Assembly: GCF_964204645.1 (NCBI RefSeq)
Contig: NC_134026.1
Coordinates: 7,947,450 to 8,011,449, forward strand
DNA from: Tubulanus polymorphus
Lineage: Eukaryota > Nemertea > Palaeonemertea > Tubulaniformes > Tubulanidae
Reading direction: 5' to 3'
DNA length: 64,000 nt
Position numbers and translations under genes: made by a program. Below, in pieces: positions 40,001 to 49,079 of this stretch. Each line of letters starts with the position of its first letter. Positions within the stretch are counted from its first letter, which is position 1. The notes beneath the pieces are model-generated. The model made no database searches. It saw only the letters and a program-made list of their open reading frames with translations, and had not been told where the DNA came from.

Positions 40001-43000
40001 CTAATATATCACTATCCAGTGATAAAACTAAACTGATATATCACTGGTGACAATATCGGACGGGTATACCACCATCAGTGATAGTATCAATCTGATATCG
40101 CTATCATTGATAATATCAACCTGGCATATGCTACTGTTGGTGATAATATCAAACTGGTAATATCTCTATTCATGATATTATCAAAATGCTATATCATTTC
40201 TGTGATTGTATCAAACCGGTATGTCACTACCATGATAATATCAAACTGATACATATGTCGCTTAACCGATACAAAGCACAGAATTAAAATTTTAGTCGGC
40301 CAATTAATATCTGCGGTATTACATAATCATGCAAAGCAAAGCATATATTTATATTAAGCCAATAAGCATTCTTACGGATTAAGCTTGGAGCTTGGAGTAG
40401 CATTGAACAGATAGGCGTTGAATTACATACATTGATAAGCTTCGAGTAGCATTTAATCACATAAGCATTACGCAGTTAATCCTCATTCAACGCCGGGTTT
40501 TAGGTAAAACCTACCTTCGCAAGTAGGAAAATTGTAGAAACCTAGCGCGCACTGATCGCAGTTAATACCGGCGTAGTTAGGTTTACATGGACACTGTCCG
40601 CCTCCAACTTCACAGACTCCTTCCTCGGTTCCGTTCAAATGACATTGACATGGCACGCATACCGGATAACCATAGTAACCAGGAGCACAACTAAAAATAA
40701 AGTTCAAAGAGGGAATTAACGTTCGATTAGAAAATATATGTACAAATGTTTGATTAGAAAATAAATGATCAATTGAAAATAAAGGTTCAATTAGAAAATA
40801 AATGTTCGATTAGAAAATAAAGGTTCTATTAGAAAATAAATGTTCGATTAGAAAATAAAGGTTCTATCTGAAAATAAAGCTTCACTTAGAAAATTAAGGT
40901 TCAATTAGAATATGTTCCATTAGAAGAATAGAAAGTAAAGGCTCCATTACAGAATAAAGGTTGTTATATAGAATTAAGGTTCAAATAGAGCTGTTGTCGT
41001 ATTTACCTGTCACAGTTTCTTCCTGCATATTCTTTCTTACATTTACAATGACCAGTTCCATCTTCACATTCACCAGTAGAAAACATGTTATCACATTGAC
41101 AAGCTGTAATTGAATGATAAGAAAATATATTTATCACATTATAAATCAATTAGAAAACCCGTTATCACATAAGGAATCAATTAGAGAAAACATGTTATCA
41201 TATTAGAAATCAATTAGAAAACATGCTATCATCAGAAATAAATTAGAGAAAACATGGCTGACTAATATTGTAATGAAGCTCTGAAAATCCCCATTATAGT
41301 TACCGGTACCAACTTTTAAGAAAATCGCACGTAATTTGTGGTGCAAGTTTCGAATAGTCTGTTTCGAAGCTCTGATCGATCGAAGACTGCGTGGGGGAAC
41401 ATCATCCACCCACGGCAGGAATTCGAACCTGATCGCTACACTCAGCCATGGCACGAACCCCTGCCACAGTAGGCAGACCAGGTCCGCAGGTACATGCACA
41501 GCTTCGCTGCACAAAAACTTGCGGCACCAATCATATTGCTCGTTGTATAATCGCGGAGGTAAATTTCAGGGAAGAACTATAAATGGTAAAACCCGGGCTA
41601 AAATAAAACGGGATATCTGATTGGCCGATAATGACATAAGCTGCGCGTATAGCGCGCACTCGGTCTAGTGTTGCAGGGTTTCGTACCGTGGCAATCTCGA
41701 TGCCATCGGGTTCGAATCCCTGCCGGGGGAGGATGGGGAACATAGGTATTCATTAAGTCACGCAAGTAATCTGGAGCTTGCTGCGTGTAGGGCTAAGTAT
41801 CTTGTTTAAGGTCTTCTTTAAGGTTTATACGCTAACAGTAAAGTATTTATTTCAATTCTAGTGGACTATGGTAAGCGGAGGAGATGATGAAGAACAGTAG
41901 AAATATGATCAAATCGAGGAGCACGGGTAATAACCAAACACGCGCGCACGAGTTCTGGTGAAATTGAAGCTTTTCAATTAGTTCCTCAGTTATTTCTTAC
42001 AATTTGACTCTCAGATCCCGTAATTGAATCTATTTACCTTCGCACGCATATGTTGAGTTAACTGCAACACCATTTCTTCTGTAATACTTTGGTTTACATT
42101 TCTCACAGTTGATACCTGCCGTGTTGTGCTACAAAACGCAAACCTACACTTATAACTCTTAAATCTCAACAGTTTCTCGATCCAGTTTCATCGTTTAAAT
42201 CGGTTCATTTTTAGACACAACTGTAGAACTGGATCCTGATTTTTAAAAGAACACAGACCTAGAAAAAAACTTATCACCGTGATGGGAATATGGTTTTTTG
42301 TACCAGTATATCTTTTAGAGAAGGCAGTCGGTACAGAACTCACAGAACTCACAGAACTCAAGTGTTTTTCTTATCTCGTGAATATCAGTGAAGTTATTTA
42401 GGTTGAACTATAGAAGAATTTCCTGTGCTGGTTATTTTTAACGCAGACCAGACTCCAGTCTGTTTCTAGTGTAAACAACATCTGGAGAGTAGGAGATTAC
42501 AGAGAAAACTTTTCCCTCTACCACAGCCTGTATGCACACAAGTGTACACATCCAAGGGAGAGTTCTCACTGCATCATCCTGATCCTAGCATCATCCATTA
42601 CATATAAAAAGCTGGTAGCAAGAAAGCATTTAAATTTGCTGCCCCATGTCTCTGGAATGCTTTACCCATCTACTTAGTCCAACAGGACAATCTTTTAAAT
42701 CAAATATGAAAACTTATCTTTTTACAGCACATTTCAAACTAATTTCTTTCTAACTTGTATCTTTTTTACTCCTATCGTTTTGTATTATGCTATATCTATA
42801 TATGCTATATCTATCACTTGTATGGTCAGCGCATAGATTATATTACCAGTTATGCGCTACATCGCTACATAAGAAATAAATTATTACTATTATCATTATC
42901 ATCCTTAAAACACATTTCACACTTAATGTCCATATGTTCAAAACTTTCATAGCTCATCAAATACTGTTAAATAAACTATGCTCCTATAATTTCTATACAT

Positions 43001-46000
43001 CCTCAGTGAAACTACAATCAGCAAGTTTTTATCAAGGTTATTGTGATTCCCGATGAAATATCAAGATATCTCAAGTATGGTGGAATATCAGATAAAACAG
43101 TGAAATACAAGATATCTAATATCTGATATGTTAAGTGAAATATATCAGATATTGCCAAGCTCAGATAGACACGAGTTTATTGATATATTTACCTGACAGT
43201 TCTGACAGACTCCTCCACCTTCATAGTTACCGTGAATATCGAGACTGAGCTTTTTAGCGGCGACATCTTCGTCATAGATACACTGATCGGAGTGACCATG
43301 ACAGTTACACGCTACAATCAAATATAATACCCGTGTCAGACCCACATCCCTATACAGTTTTCTGTAATTTGTAGGCTACAGTGAACCCCCCTTGATATGC
43401 AGCCTCGATATACCCCCTCACTCCCTATACGGCCAAAATCGTTCTGCACCAATGTGGGCAGTACATCCGGGGTTGACTGTATTTTATGTTGCTATCATTA
43501 TTTTCTAAGCTAGCATGACACTAAGCCCCGATTCCCTGTAATATCAACATCCAGCTCCTTTCAGTACAACCCCCTTACACACTATCCCCTTACACACTAT
43601 CCCATTTTACACCCATTGTACTCTCTATGTACCGTATGATATAGAGATCGACACTAATTTTGTTTTCAAAATGACAACAAAAATCCAGAAAACCCCCTTT
43701 GAATTTCACCCTTCATTTCCTATCACCTTCCTTTAACGCAGGGATGGATCTAGGTTTCTGAGTACTGCTCAGCCGTGGAAGAGCACCTATATCAAAGAAA
43801 TTTTCTAGGGCTCTGAGATGCAATCTGCACATATTTGAGGCATCAAATCTATACTATTATGCATCGACAAAATATATATGGCATTTTGACCGGTTTAAAT
43901 AAAATATTATCGATAAGAATACTATTTTCTATTAGTACGATAACCACACTCAAATGTGGTGAACGGATAATAAGATGAAAACTCACTATGTACAATTAAA
44001 AGTATTTAAAATCGAGAATTCATTTCTGAAATGTAAAAACACGACGTTTCGATCTCAAACTAGTGGTCATCATCAGGTACAAAAATCCACCCTAGTGTGT
44101 TGAATAACGGGAATACCACTATAGCGCGTCTACACCACGGTGCAGTGTATCGTTAGTTACTAGTATTTCACTATGTTTGACAGGTGCTTTTCCATTTTTC
44201 AAGAGAGATAATTACTAATTACAAATTACATCAATACACCGCAATGCGGTGTACTAGCAAAATCTATCACTGATTTATACACCACAATGCGGTGTAGACG
44301 CACTGAAAGGGTTAATGAGCTTCACTGCCGGCATATTATTGAGCAATAACTTTTTAGGAATATAATCAAATTCATTGGCTGGATCCGCCCCTGATACCGA
44401 TCTAATCCTTACGTTCGCACTCGTGTATATCATCCTCGGTTGCTTTCATCCATTTTTTCTGCACGAATCCCTCGCAGCAGCGTTCACACTGAGCTCCGCA
44501 CGTGTGATGTTGACATCGACACAATAGTTTATACTCTTCGTTCGGGTCTTTCTCGTCACAGAATTCCGCGTGTCCGTTACAAACGCAACGACCTCCGATA
44601 TTTATATCCTTTATACTGTAGAAATACTGCAAAATAAACCCACGACATGAGAAGCAGATTTTGAGCGCTTATCGATTATAATGGCGGGTATAATTTTGTG
44701 ATACCGTTTTTAACAGGAGAAATTCTACCAGAATTTACCACAAATGCCTTCGTTATATAGAAGTGCTCATTAGATTACCAGGGCACGAATTCAAGTTGTG
44801 GTTGAAGTAAAAATCCCCCTTGGTAAAAATTCCCTGAATTTCATTTCAAAAAAACTTAACAGTTTCCAAAAATTTCAAATTTTCCTTGGTATTTTTCACA
44901 ATGTTCAACTGGGATAATCTGTTTGTGACTTTTAACAAGCTACACGCATATAAAAATGACAATATTCACTTTAGCCCTTTCAGTGCTGACTAATTAATAC
45001 CCTATAGTGCTGGAGATATTTTGAAAATTTTGAAAAATTCCACCCTAGTGTGTTGAATAATGGGAATACCACTGTAGTGCGTCTACATCGCAGCGCGGTG
45101 TATCGTTAGTTACTAGTATTTCACTATGTTTGACAGGTGCTGCCATTATTCAAGAGAGATAATTACTTGTTACTAATTACATCAATACACCACAGCGCGA
45201 TGTACTAGTAAAATCCATCACCGATTTATACACCGCCCTGCGGTGTAGACACACTGAAAGGGTTAAGCATTAGCAATTTATGCATTATCATTATCGTAGT
45301 TCTGAAGATTTCTATGAAGAAATATAGTTCAAAAGTAATAGCAAAATATTTATGTACCTTAATATCTGTTTTCGTTGAGGTTTTATACTTAAGTTTGACA
45401 GAAAATTGAACTAGAGGGATTTTTACTGTGTAGGATTTTTATATTACCAACAAACATCTTATCTACCTTGGCCTGGCCCTATTGGCCATGTTATTGTAAG
45501 ACAGCACCCATTGTAGAGGTCCCAAGTAATCGACTAACATATATAGGAGTTTATTTAATAAATTGTTTGAATCTGGACTAACTGAACTGGTGTTCAGAGG
45601 GTCCAGTGATTTTTCATAGATCAAACATTCTTCTAATTCTTATCAGCTTATACTACTAGTGTAAACTGATAAGAATAGGAAGTTCTAATTCTTATCAGTT
45701 TATACTAATAGAGTAAATCAATACGGATTAGAAGAAAAGTTTAAAATTTCTTAATGATAATTATCAAATAATCAAGTGGAATATGGGACAAAACCAGATC
45801 TCCTTTCAATAGATGGCGCTGATCCGCTGATCCGCTGATCTGCACTTTAACCCTTTGAATTTCAATTCATACTTTGCTAAAATGTATCCAGCAATGTTTG
45901 ACCCAAAAATAGAGTTTGATGTGTGTAGACTAGTCTGTTAGTTTGTAAGCTATAACCTTTCAGATAACATTGTGACATGTTGAATGATGACCTCTGATAA

Positions 46001-47790
46001 AATAACAGGTCAAGAGGCTATCAGGGTCAAGAGGCTATCAGCCAGGGAGATACTGTGTTTTTAAACACTATAAACCTCTAAATGACATAATAAATCGATA
46101 ACTTACCCGCCTGGTAACACTAGGCGCCTGTCGAGCTACAGCCATTAAATGTCCCAGTAAAGTTTTAGTTCTCAAAAGTCGAAGTCGAACATTCGTAGCT
46201 TTAGTGAATTCTTGTAAGTCGTGAGCATATGAGAAATTATTTGCACTTTTACGCCCGTTAACCAAAGAGACCACAATCTGAGAGAAACAATTAGATTAAT
46301 TCAATACCTTGAAATTATTTTTACATGTTTTGATCGAAAAACAATAGTGAACTTTCTGCCTACCTCGCCACCTTCCAATGGAACGACTTTCGAGAAATCT
46401 GTTGTGCAAATAACGCTATTGTCATCTTCAATCTCGTAAAGGGTCGTATTAAAATAGTTGAGACAATCGTGTTTCGAGGTAGCGAAATACTGCCAGGCGT
46501 TCCAGGTTAGACCGTAATCAGTGGATCTCTCTAAAGCCCAGATACCCGGTCGAGGAGAGTTAGCCATACGTATGAATACATAGGCCACGTGGAATTCCTA
46601 AATACAAAACATTTATATCGATTCAAAACACAATTTTTTATTGATTTTATAACATCCCCTTAGAATTAGGTCAACCATCTATAGAACTTCTGAGAGTGTG
46701 GCCTAGATGCATACAACGTAATTCTTTTTTCAACAAGCAGCCAACTCACTTAAAAATCATTCCCAAGCATAATTGATTAACAAAGGCCTAATCAACAAGG
46801 TGTCTGGGATAATTAACATGTCAACTATTAATAAGTGAGGTAATTAATTGTTATTCTAAGAGGAGGCAATTTAATCAATAAGCCGAATAGGCAGCCCCAC
46901 TTCATTAGAGCAGGAAATTCCAATGAGGCAAAAATGTCAGATGAGAAACAAAGGAATCGTTTCTAGAGGTGCGGAATTAGAAGTTTAGTTAGCACTGAGT
47001 GTAGATACAGGACTCCACCAGAAAATCCTACCATCACTGACAAAAAGTATATCACAAGAAATGACTTATTATCACTAGTAGAAGTGATTTAAAATCTATT
47101 GTTGTTATGAATGTTCCTACTACATGTCCTATGGATGACGAAAACATCCCTTTCAAAGATCTTTGTTTAATTAAGTACTAGGCCTAATTCTAAAACGTTT
47201 AGATTCCATGGTTAGATGCTTTATAATGGTTAATATCTTATTCTTCCAGGCAAAATACCTTAATATTTAATCATTAATCATTAGAATAATCGAGTTGATA
47301 AGCCTAATTCAATACCATGTATAACGAAATAAAACAAATGATATTCAAAATTTACCTGTCCCAAGTCGATGGTTAAGTTAATGGCATTATATTCCATACC
47401 CCTGGATAAGGGGGGACTTTGCCACCATCTTTCAGATCCATCCACCGCATAGTCGGCAGGATGCGCGTGGTTCTGGTCGTTAGCGTCGCAATAATCACAA
47501 TACTGTCCTTTGATTAAAATTGGATCTTTAATTTGTAAATTCGCTGAACTGCTTCCAATATTGGCGTCGGGATTCTCTTCCCCTGCGTAATTAGTACCGG
47601 TCAGTTTACAATACCATTCTCTATCTGAAACTCCCTGACCACAAGTATCCGACGCGTAAATATGTTTTCCCTCCGCTAAATTAAAATATGGCGGGTTTAA
47701 AACTTGCGATTTAACAGTAGTGGCGAATAGTATAAAACAGCAGAGCGTCACTGCTGCGATGCCCGACGAGGCCTCCTCCCTCGATGCCAT
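11832..47790 (-). CDS. LAMA5: Laminin subunit alpha (alpha-5 / LanA type), 64 coding exons, complete
   Basis: I traced the whole transcript by splice sites: 64 coding exons, all introns GT-AG, every junction phase-matched, 10,953 nt including stop, 3,650 aa (LAMA5 and fly LanA are about 3,700). Order of domains: signal peptide, LN (VI), LE array, a large L4b-type region, LE modules, L4a (laminin IV) domain, LE modules, coiled coil I/II, LG1-3, linker, LG4-5. The L4b block between LE arrays is the hallmark of the alpha3/5 (LanA) class. The product is secreted, joins beta and gamma chains through the coiled coil, polymerises through LN and binds receptors through LG. The likely start is the ATG at 47790, although an in-frame GTG lies just upstream. 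Exon coordinates are in the domain entries that follow. Introns carry many MITEs, two LINE ends and minisatellites. Confidence 0.97.
15395..15493. mobile_element. ~100-bp foldback MITE in laminin intron 58
   Basis: Ends are inverted: TCTAGATCCAGTTTCACG on the left and TGTGAAACTGGACCTAGGAT on the right. No coding content. Similar GATCCAGTTYCA-type ends recur at 37258-37355, 39112-39228 and 42178-42240. Confidence 0.65.
16020..16310. repeat. ~20-bp tandem repeat (ATGTAAATGATATATCAGAT)
   Basis: About 12 imperfect copies in laminin intron 58. Several long minus-strand frames here are produced only by the repeat. Confidence 0.9.
17140..17419. mobile_element. piggyBac-like MITE copy 1 (laminin intron 56)
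   Basis: Ends TTAACCATTTCAGTGCGG and CACTGAAAGGGTAAA; interior shares ATTTTGCTAGTAC, the CGGTGTATTGATGTAATTA block and CTATAGGGTATTA with the other copies. It fills nearly all of the 345-bp intron between exon 56 (ends 17436) and exon 57 (starts 17090), beginning about 16 bp inside the donor. The TIR shows mutations, so it is an older copy. Confidence 0.8.
20152..20210. repeat. (AAT)n microsatellite
   Basis: About 19 units with one interruption, in laminin intron 49 next to exon 49. It yields poly-Asn and poly-Tyr frames that are not real proteins. Confidence 0.95.
22871..23168. mobile_element. piggyBac-like MITE copy 2 (laminin intron 42)
   Basis: TTAACCCTTTCAGTGC at the left and GCACTGAAAGGGTTTAA at the right, about 298 bp, flanked by TTAA. 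Interior matches the other copies in the same orientation as copies 1 and 3. Confidence 0.85.
24000..24195. repeat. ~21-bp tandem repeat (CTGTATTCTTTAAGGAGGAAT)
   Basis: About nine copies with small changes between laminin exons 41 and 40. Confidence 0.9.
25337..27464 (-). other. LAMA5: Laminin alpha exons 32-37: C-terminal LE array
   Basis: Exons 27354-27464, 27150-27268, 26970-27065, 26679-26890, 25763-26044 and 25337-25474 (residues about 1803-2121). Examples are [45 protein letters not shown]-like turns and [19 protein letters not shown]. This is the rod segment directly before the three-chain coiled coil. Confidence 0.93.
26152..26313. mobile_element. 160-bp foldback MITE
   Basis: Outer ends GGGCCACATTCGGTTAT and AAACCGAATTTGGCCC are inverted repeats; the inside also contains AACCGAATGT and GCATTCGGTTATTAG. 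Lies in laminin intron 35. Confidence 0.75.
27755..27870. mobile_element. Single-arm copy of the CFAP95-intron foldback element
   Basis: Contains GGTCAACTGCAACCACTTTC, AACAAGACTTTTATCAGGTA and AAGGCCACCTGATGTGCGCT, matching the right arm at 7985-8110. The left arm is absent, so the copy is truncated. Located in laminin intron 31. Confidence 0.7.
28285..28570. repeat. Degenerate ~30-bp minisatellite (CCCTCTCCAGTGTGGGAGTA)
   Basis: About nine copies in laminin intron 30, next to exon 31. The 191-residue minus frame covering it joins exon 31 to this repeat and is not a real extension, because a good 3' splice site at 28241-28243 precedes the exon. Confidence 0.85.
28720..29015. mobile_element. 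piggyBac-like MITE copy 3 (laminin intron 30)
   Basis: Best preserved copy: TTAA then CCCTTTCAGTGC at the left and GCACTGAAAGGG then TTAA at the right, 296 bp. TTAA duplication with CCC-starting TIRs is the signature of piggyBac transposition. No coding capacity. Confidence 0.88.
29708..29826. mobile_element. Hairpin MITE, ~119 bp
   Basis: GGGCCCAGTTTTATAGACTG at the left folds against the right end (ACAAGACCGGGCCC). The centre is a near-perfect hairpin: GGGGTTAACTCAATT and AATTGAGTTAACCCC. In laminin intron 28. Confidence 0.75.
29995..30718 (-). other. LAMA5: Laminin alpha exons 27-28: LE modules between L4b and L4a
   Basis: Exons 30588-30718 and 29995-30351 (residues about 1446-1608). Exon 28 is 357 nt and holds two and a half LE modules ([65 protein letters not shown]). 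It ends in the partial module that leads into the laminin IV domain. Confidence 0.92.
31020..31243. repeat. ~55-bp tandem repeat, 4 units
   Basis: Unit carries ATCATCACATATTTATCCGA then ATAGTTATCTTTATATCTAT; the copies are almost identical. In laminin intron 25, beginning about 15 bp upstream of exon 26. Confidence 0.9.
33359..33500. mobile_element. ~142-bp MITE with AGATAAAAACCCACTATTTA ends
   Basis: Left end AGATAAAAACCCACTATTTA and right end TAAATAGTGGGTTTTTATCT are exact inverse repeats. The interior includes AAAATCGAGAAC and a CTAGAGATCATCATC block. Truncated relatives lie at 27535-27558, 43935-44085 and 48350-48400. In laminin intron 20. Confidence 0.8.
33955..34480 (-). mobile_element. 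3' end of a CR1/L2-group LINE, ending in (ATT)n
   Basis: Minus-strand frame from about 34345 to the stop at 34160-34162 reads [19 protein letters not shown] then [10 protein letters not shown], the typical C-terminus of a non-LTR reverse-transcriptase ORF. It is followed by an untranslated tail and a 140-bp (ATT)n/(ATC)n microsatellite at 33955-34100, the kind of simple-repeat tail these elements have. Only the 3' end is present. Sense to the laminin gene, intron 19. Confidence 0.8.
34883..35173. mobile_element. piggyBac-like MITE copy 4, inverted (laminin intron 18)
   Basis: TTAACCCTTTCAGTGCTGGC at the left and CGCACTGAAAGGGTTAA at the right, about 291 bp. The internal sequence is the reverse complement of copies 1-3. 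Confidence 0.87.
36820..37258. repeat. 40-bp tandem minisatellite, about 11 near-identical units
   Basis: Unit GAGTTTGAATTCTCACTGAT followed by TTCTCATCTGGACAGACGGA, with very few changes, so recently homogenised. Laminin intron 14, about 40 bp upstream of exon 15. Confidence 0.92.
37258..37355. mobile_element. Short foldback element with GATCCAGTTC ends
   Basis: CCAGATCCAGTTCTACAG and the right end CATGGAACTGGATACAG are inverted. Same style as 15395-15493. Confidence 0.5.
37626..38023. mobile_element. ~400-bp MITE bounded by AGGACAATTGCCCC inverted ends
   Basis: Left AGGACAATTGCCCCCC and right GGGGAGCAATTGTCCT are inverted repeats. The left end is duplicated and carries a run of about 17 C (37639-37655). 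The AT-rich interior has no coding frame. Laminin intron 13. Confidence 0.65.
38490..38615. repeat. ~30-bp tandem repeat (CAATCAAAATACAKCRGTCAAATCAAACAAC)
   Basis: About four units in laminin intron 11, directly upstream of exon 12. Confidence 0.8.
39112..39350. mobile_element. Nested foldback element (GGCCAGTTCCATAGTC ends)
   Basis: GGCCAGTTCCATAGTC at 39112 is inverted as GACTATGGAACTGGCC ending near 39228. A second, looser copy continues to about 39350 (GACCAGTCTTAAG, GCACAACCGAGGCC). Many TCTTAAG palindromes inside. Laminin intron 9. Confidence 0.65.
39890..40255. repeat. Degenerate repeat of GATAATATCAAACTGATATATCACTA units
   Basis: About a dozen diverged ~28-bp units in laminin intron 8. 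Confidence 0.8.
40725..40985. repeat. ~18-bp tandem repeat (ATTAGAAAATAAAGGTTC)
   Basis: About 13 copies, in laminin intron 7 directly upstream of exon 8. Confidence 0.88.
41385..41735. mobile_element. tRNA-like SINE modules in opposite orientations
   Basis: On the + strand GGTTCGAATCCCTGCCGG (about 41708-41727) is a good Pol III B box. On the - strand TGGCTGAGTGTAGCGATCAG then GGTTCGAATTCCTGCC (about 41407-41448) gives an A box and B box only about 22 bp apart. Neither can fold as a full tRNA because the anticodon arm is missing or wrong, so these are SINE heads, not tRNA genes. Laminin intron 6. Confidence 0.55.
42590..42910 (+). mobile_element. 3' end of a second LINE, antisense to laminin
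   Basis: Plus strand reads [12 protein letters not shown] and, after a frame change, [15 protein letters not shown] then stop near 42750. This is the same LW-N-x-LP ... FK-x-x-x-K-T-x-LF ending seen at 34160-34345. The tail ends in (ATT/ATC) repeats at 42882-42900. Laminin intron 5. Confidence 0.7.
43935..44085. mobile_element. Truncated relative of the AGATAAAAACCCACTATTTA MITE
   Basis: GTACGATAACCACACTCAAA and AAGATGAAAACTCACTATGT match 33330-33385. It ends in CGACGTTTCGATCTCAAACT and CATCATCAGG, and directly abuts MITE copy 5. Confidence 0.6.
44085..44315. mobile_element. piggyBac-like MITE copy 5, 5'-truncated (laminin intron 4)
   Basis: The right end GCACTGAAAGGGTTAA is intact. The left TIR and about 60 bp are missing and replaced by the adjoining MITE fragment. 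Same orientation as copies 4 and 6. Confidence 0.8.
44971..45266. mobile_element. piggyBac-like MITE copy 6 (laminin intron 3)
   Basis: Left TTAGCCCTTTCAGTGCTGAC and right CACTGAAAGGGTTAA, about 296 bp. Left target site mutated to TTAG. Confidence 0.85.
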
Positions 47791-48000
47791 CTTCACAACT
47801 ACTGATTGCTGTTGATTACAGCCGCACGTGTAATACTAGCTGCTTGCCCGATGTCTTAGCTTAGTTCATATCCACCAATCAAATCTCTTCAATTGGCTAC
47901 GGATTCTGGTTACGGACACATAACCAGTGGCGCCACCAATTTCTGGCGCGAAAACACGAGAAACGTGTTTACGAGTTTTACCATGGATAAAGTAGGTCGT
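47791..48000 (-). promoter_or_regulatory. Probable laminin alpha promoter region
   Basis: Immediately upstream of the ATG, the minus strand shows a CCAAT box (GTAGCCAATTG, near 47895), an inverted CCAAT (GATTGGTGG, near 47875) and an E-box (CACGTG, near 47825). No clear TATA. These are inferred from motif and position only. Confidence 0.3.
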
Positions 48001-48059
48001 GAAGACGAGTGACGAATTGACGAGTGAAGAAATTCGTAATTTTGCATTTCTCAGTGCAC

Positions 48060-48122
48060 CACAGGGTCCCCAGGGACCTTTTAGGATGTAAAATACGTGA
48101 CCGGGCGCGGGCCCGGTGTCGA
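48060..48122. repeat. Dispersed repeat R1, copy A
   Basis: CAGGGTCCCCAGGGACCTTT then AGGATGTAAAATACGTGACC matches 48877-48945 directly and 53545-53612 inverted. Confidence 0.65.
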
Positions 48123-48876
48123 TATGGCTAGCAATAACAAGAGTTACAGCAAAATCTGTTTACCCTTGTAATTAAAACATGGAAACAATGCCACCGGTAA
48201 AAATGCCACCTGTGAAAATGACAGTAGGATAAAATGCGACCAAATTCTAAAGCTTGGAATGAACAATGATGGATAATAAAAACACAACAGTTTATTTTGA
48301 GACTTTCTATCCAGATTATATACATACATGTATAAAGGCATTCGAAATTAAGATAAAAAACCACTGCATACAAATTAAAAGTTTGAAATCGACAATTAAC
48401 CAATTACGACGTAGAATAGAGTGAACGGTTAGTGAACGGTCATGACGACGGGTTGCTTGCTCCTTGGAAGACCATGAGCTGGGAGAATCTGAATCTTAGG
48501 AATGCCGGTTCTTTTCTACAAAAGGGTCCAGAGTCTTAAGAGTGCAAAGTTCTAGTATTCGAGTCGTAATTTGAAATCTCGAGAGGACGGTTACCAACAT
48601 GTGTGTAGGCTAAAAATTGTGTATTAACATGTTTTAACCGGTAAAGTAAGATTGATTGTGTAGGCCTATTAACGAATTTGGCCCACTGAAAGTCTGGTAT
48701 TTAAAAAATAGTGATCTTATCAAGGTAAATTGAATATATTTCATCAATCATTATTCAGTCTCAGCATTTCAGTCTCAAAAGTTCGTCAATTGCGTAAATT
48801 TGTTCGTCAATTCCTCAATGCAGCTTGACGATGAAATTGACGAAATCGACTAAATCTTATTTTAGCACTTTTTGGC

Positions 48877-48945
48877 ACTACAGGGTCCCCATGGTGCCTT
48901 TTCTAGGATATAAAATATGGGATTTAAGCAGATGACCGGGCGCGT
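48877..48945. repeat. Dispersed repeat R1, copy B, just before the LINE
   Basis: CAGGGTCCCCATGGTGCCTT, AGGATATAAAATATGG and ATGACCGGGCGCG. Same orientation as copy A; inverted relative to copy C beyond the LINE. Confidence 0.65.
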
Positions 48946-49079
48946 TCCTGAATGCGCTTGGATTACCCGAACAATCCAAGAAACGATCGCGCAGCGAGAC
49001 ATCATCGACTGATATCAGCCCCAGTAATCTACAAACAGCCAAAAAAGATAGAATTTTGGCGTGTATGGATTCGCCTGTT

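Larger units (their letters stand above)
36683..42128 (-). other. LAMA5: Laminin alpha exons 6-15: N-terminal LE (EGF-like) array
   Basis: Exons 42038-42128, 41007-41103, 40515-40690, 39457-39594, 38888-39025, 38682-38816, 38335-38472, 38086-38262, 37419-37577 and 36683-36782 (residues about 390-840). Cys-rich repeats such as [27 protein letters not shown] and [18 protein letters not shown] show the laminin-type eight-Cys EGF pattern. Most exons here are phase 1-1 and 135-177 nt, one module each, so the array could expand or shrink by exon duplication. It forms the rigid stem between LN and the globular L4b. Confidence 0.93.
43193..47790 (-). other. LAMA5: Laminin alpha exons 1-5: signal peptide, LN domain, first LE
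   Basis: Exons 47356-47790, 46364-46597, 46107-46277, 44413-44626 and 43193-43311. The ATG at 47790 gives a hydrophobic leader ([18 protein letters not shown]), then LN motifs [20 protein letters not shown] and [29 protein letters not shown] and [20 protein letters not shown]. Exon 3 ends in the [12 protein letters not shown] region. Exon 4 opens [20 protein letters not shown], the standard LN-to-LE junction. LN mediates laminin polymerisation at the cell surface. Intron 1 is about 0.76 kb and intron 3 about 1.48 kb; introns 3 and 4 both contain piggyBac-like MITE copies. Confidence 0.95.

Noticed and set aside
41640-41735. Possible tRNA gene on the + strand
   Set aside because: Good B box, but acceptor and anticodon stems do not pair; better explained as a SINE head.
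47790-47796. Upstream GTG as a laminin start
   Set aside because: Nuclear animal genes start at ATG; the ATG at 47790 directly opens a proper signal peptide.
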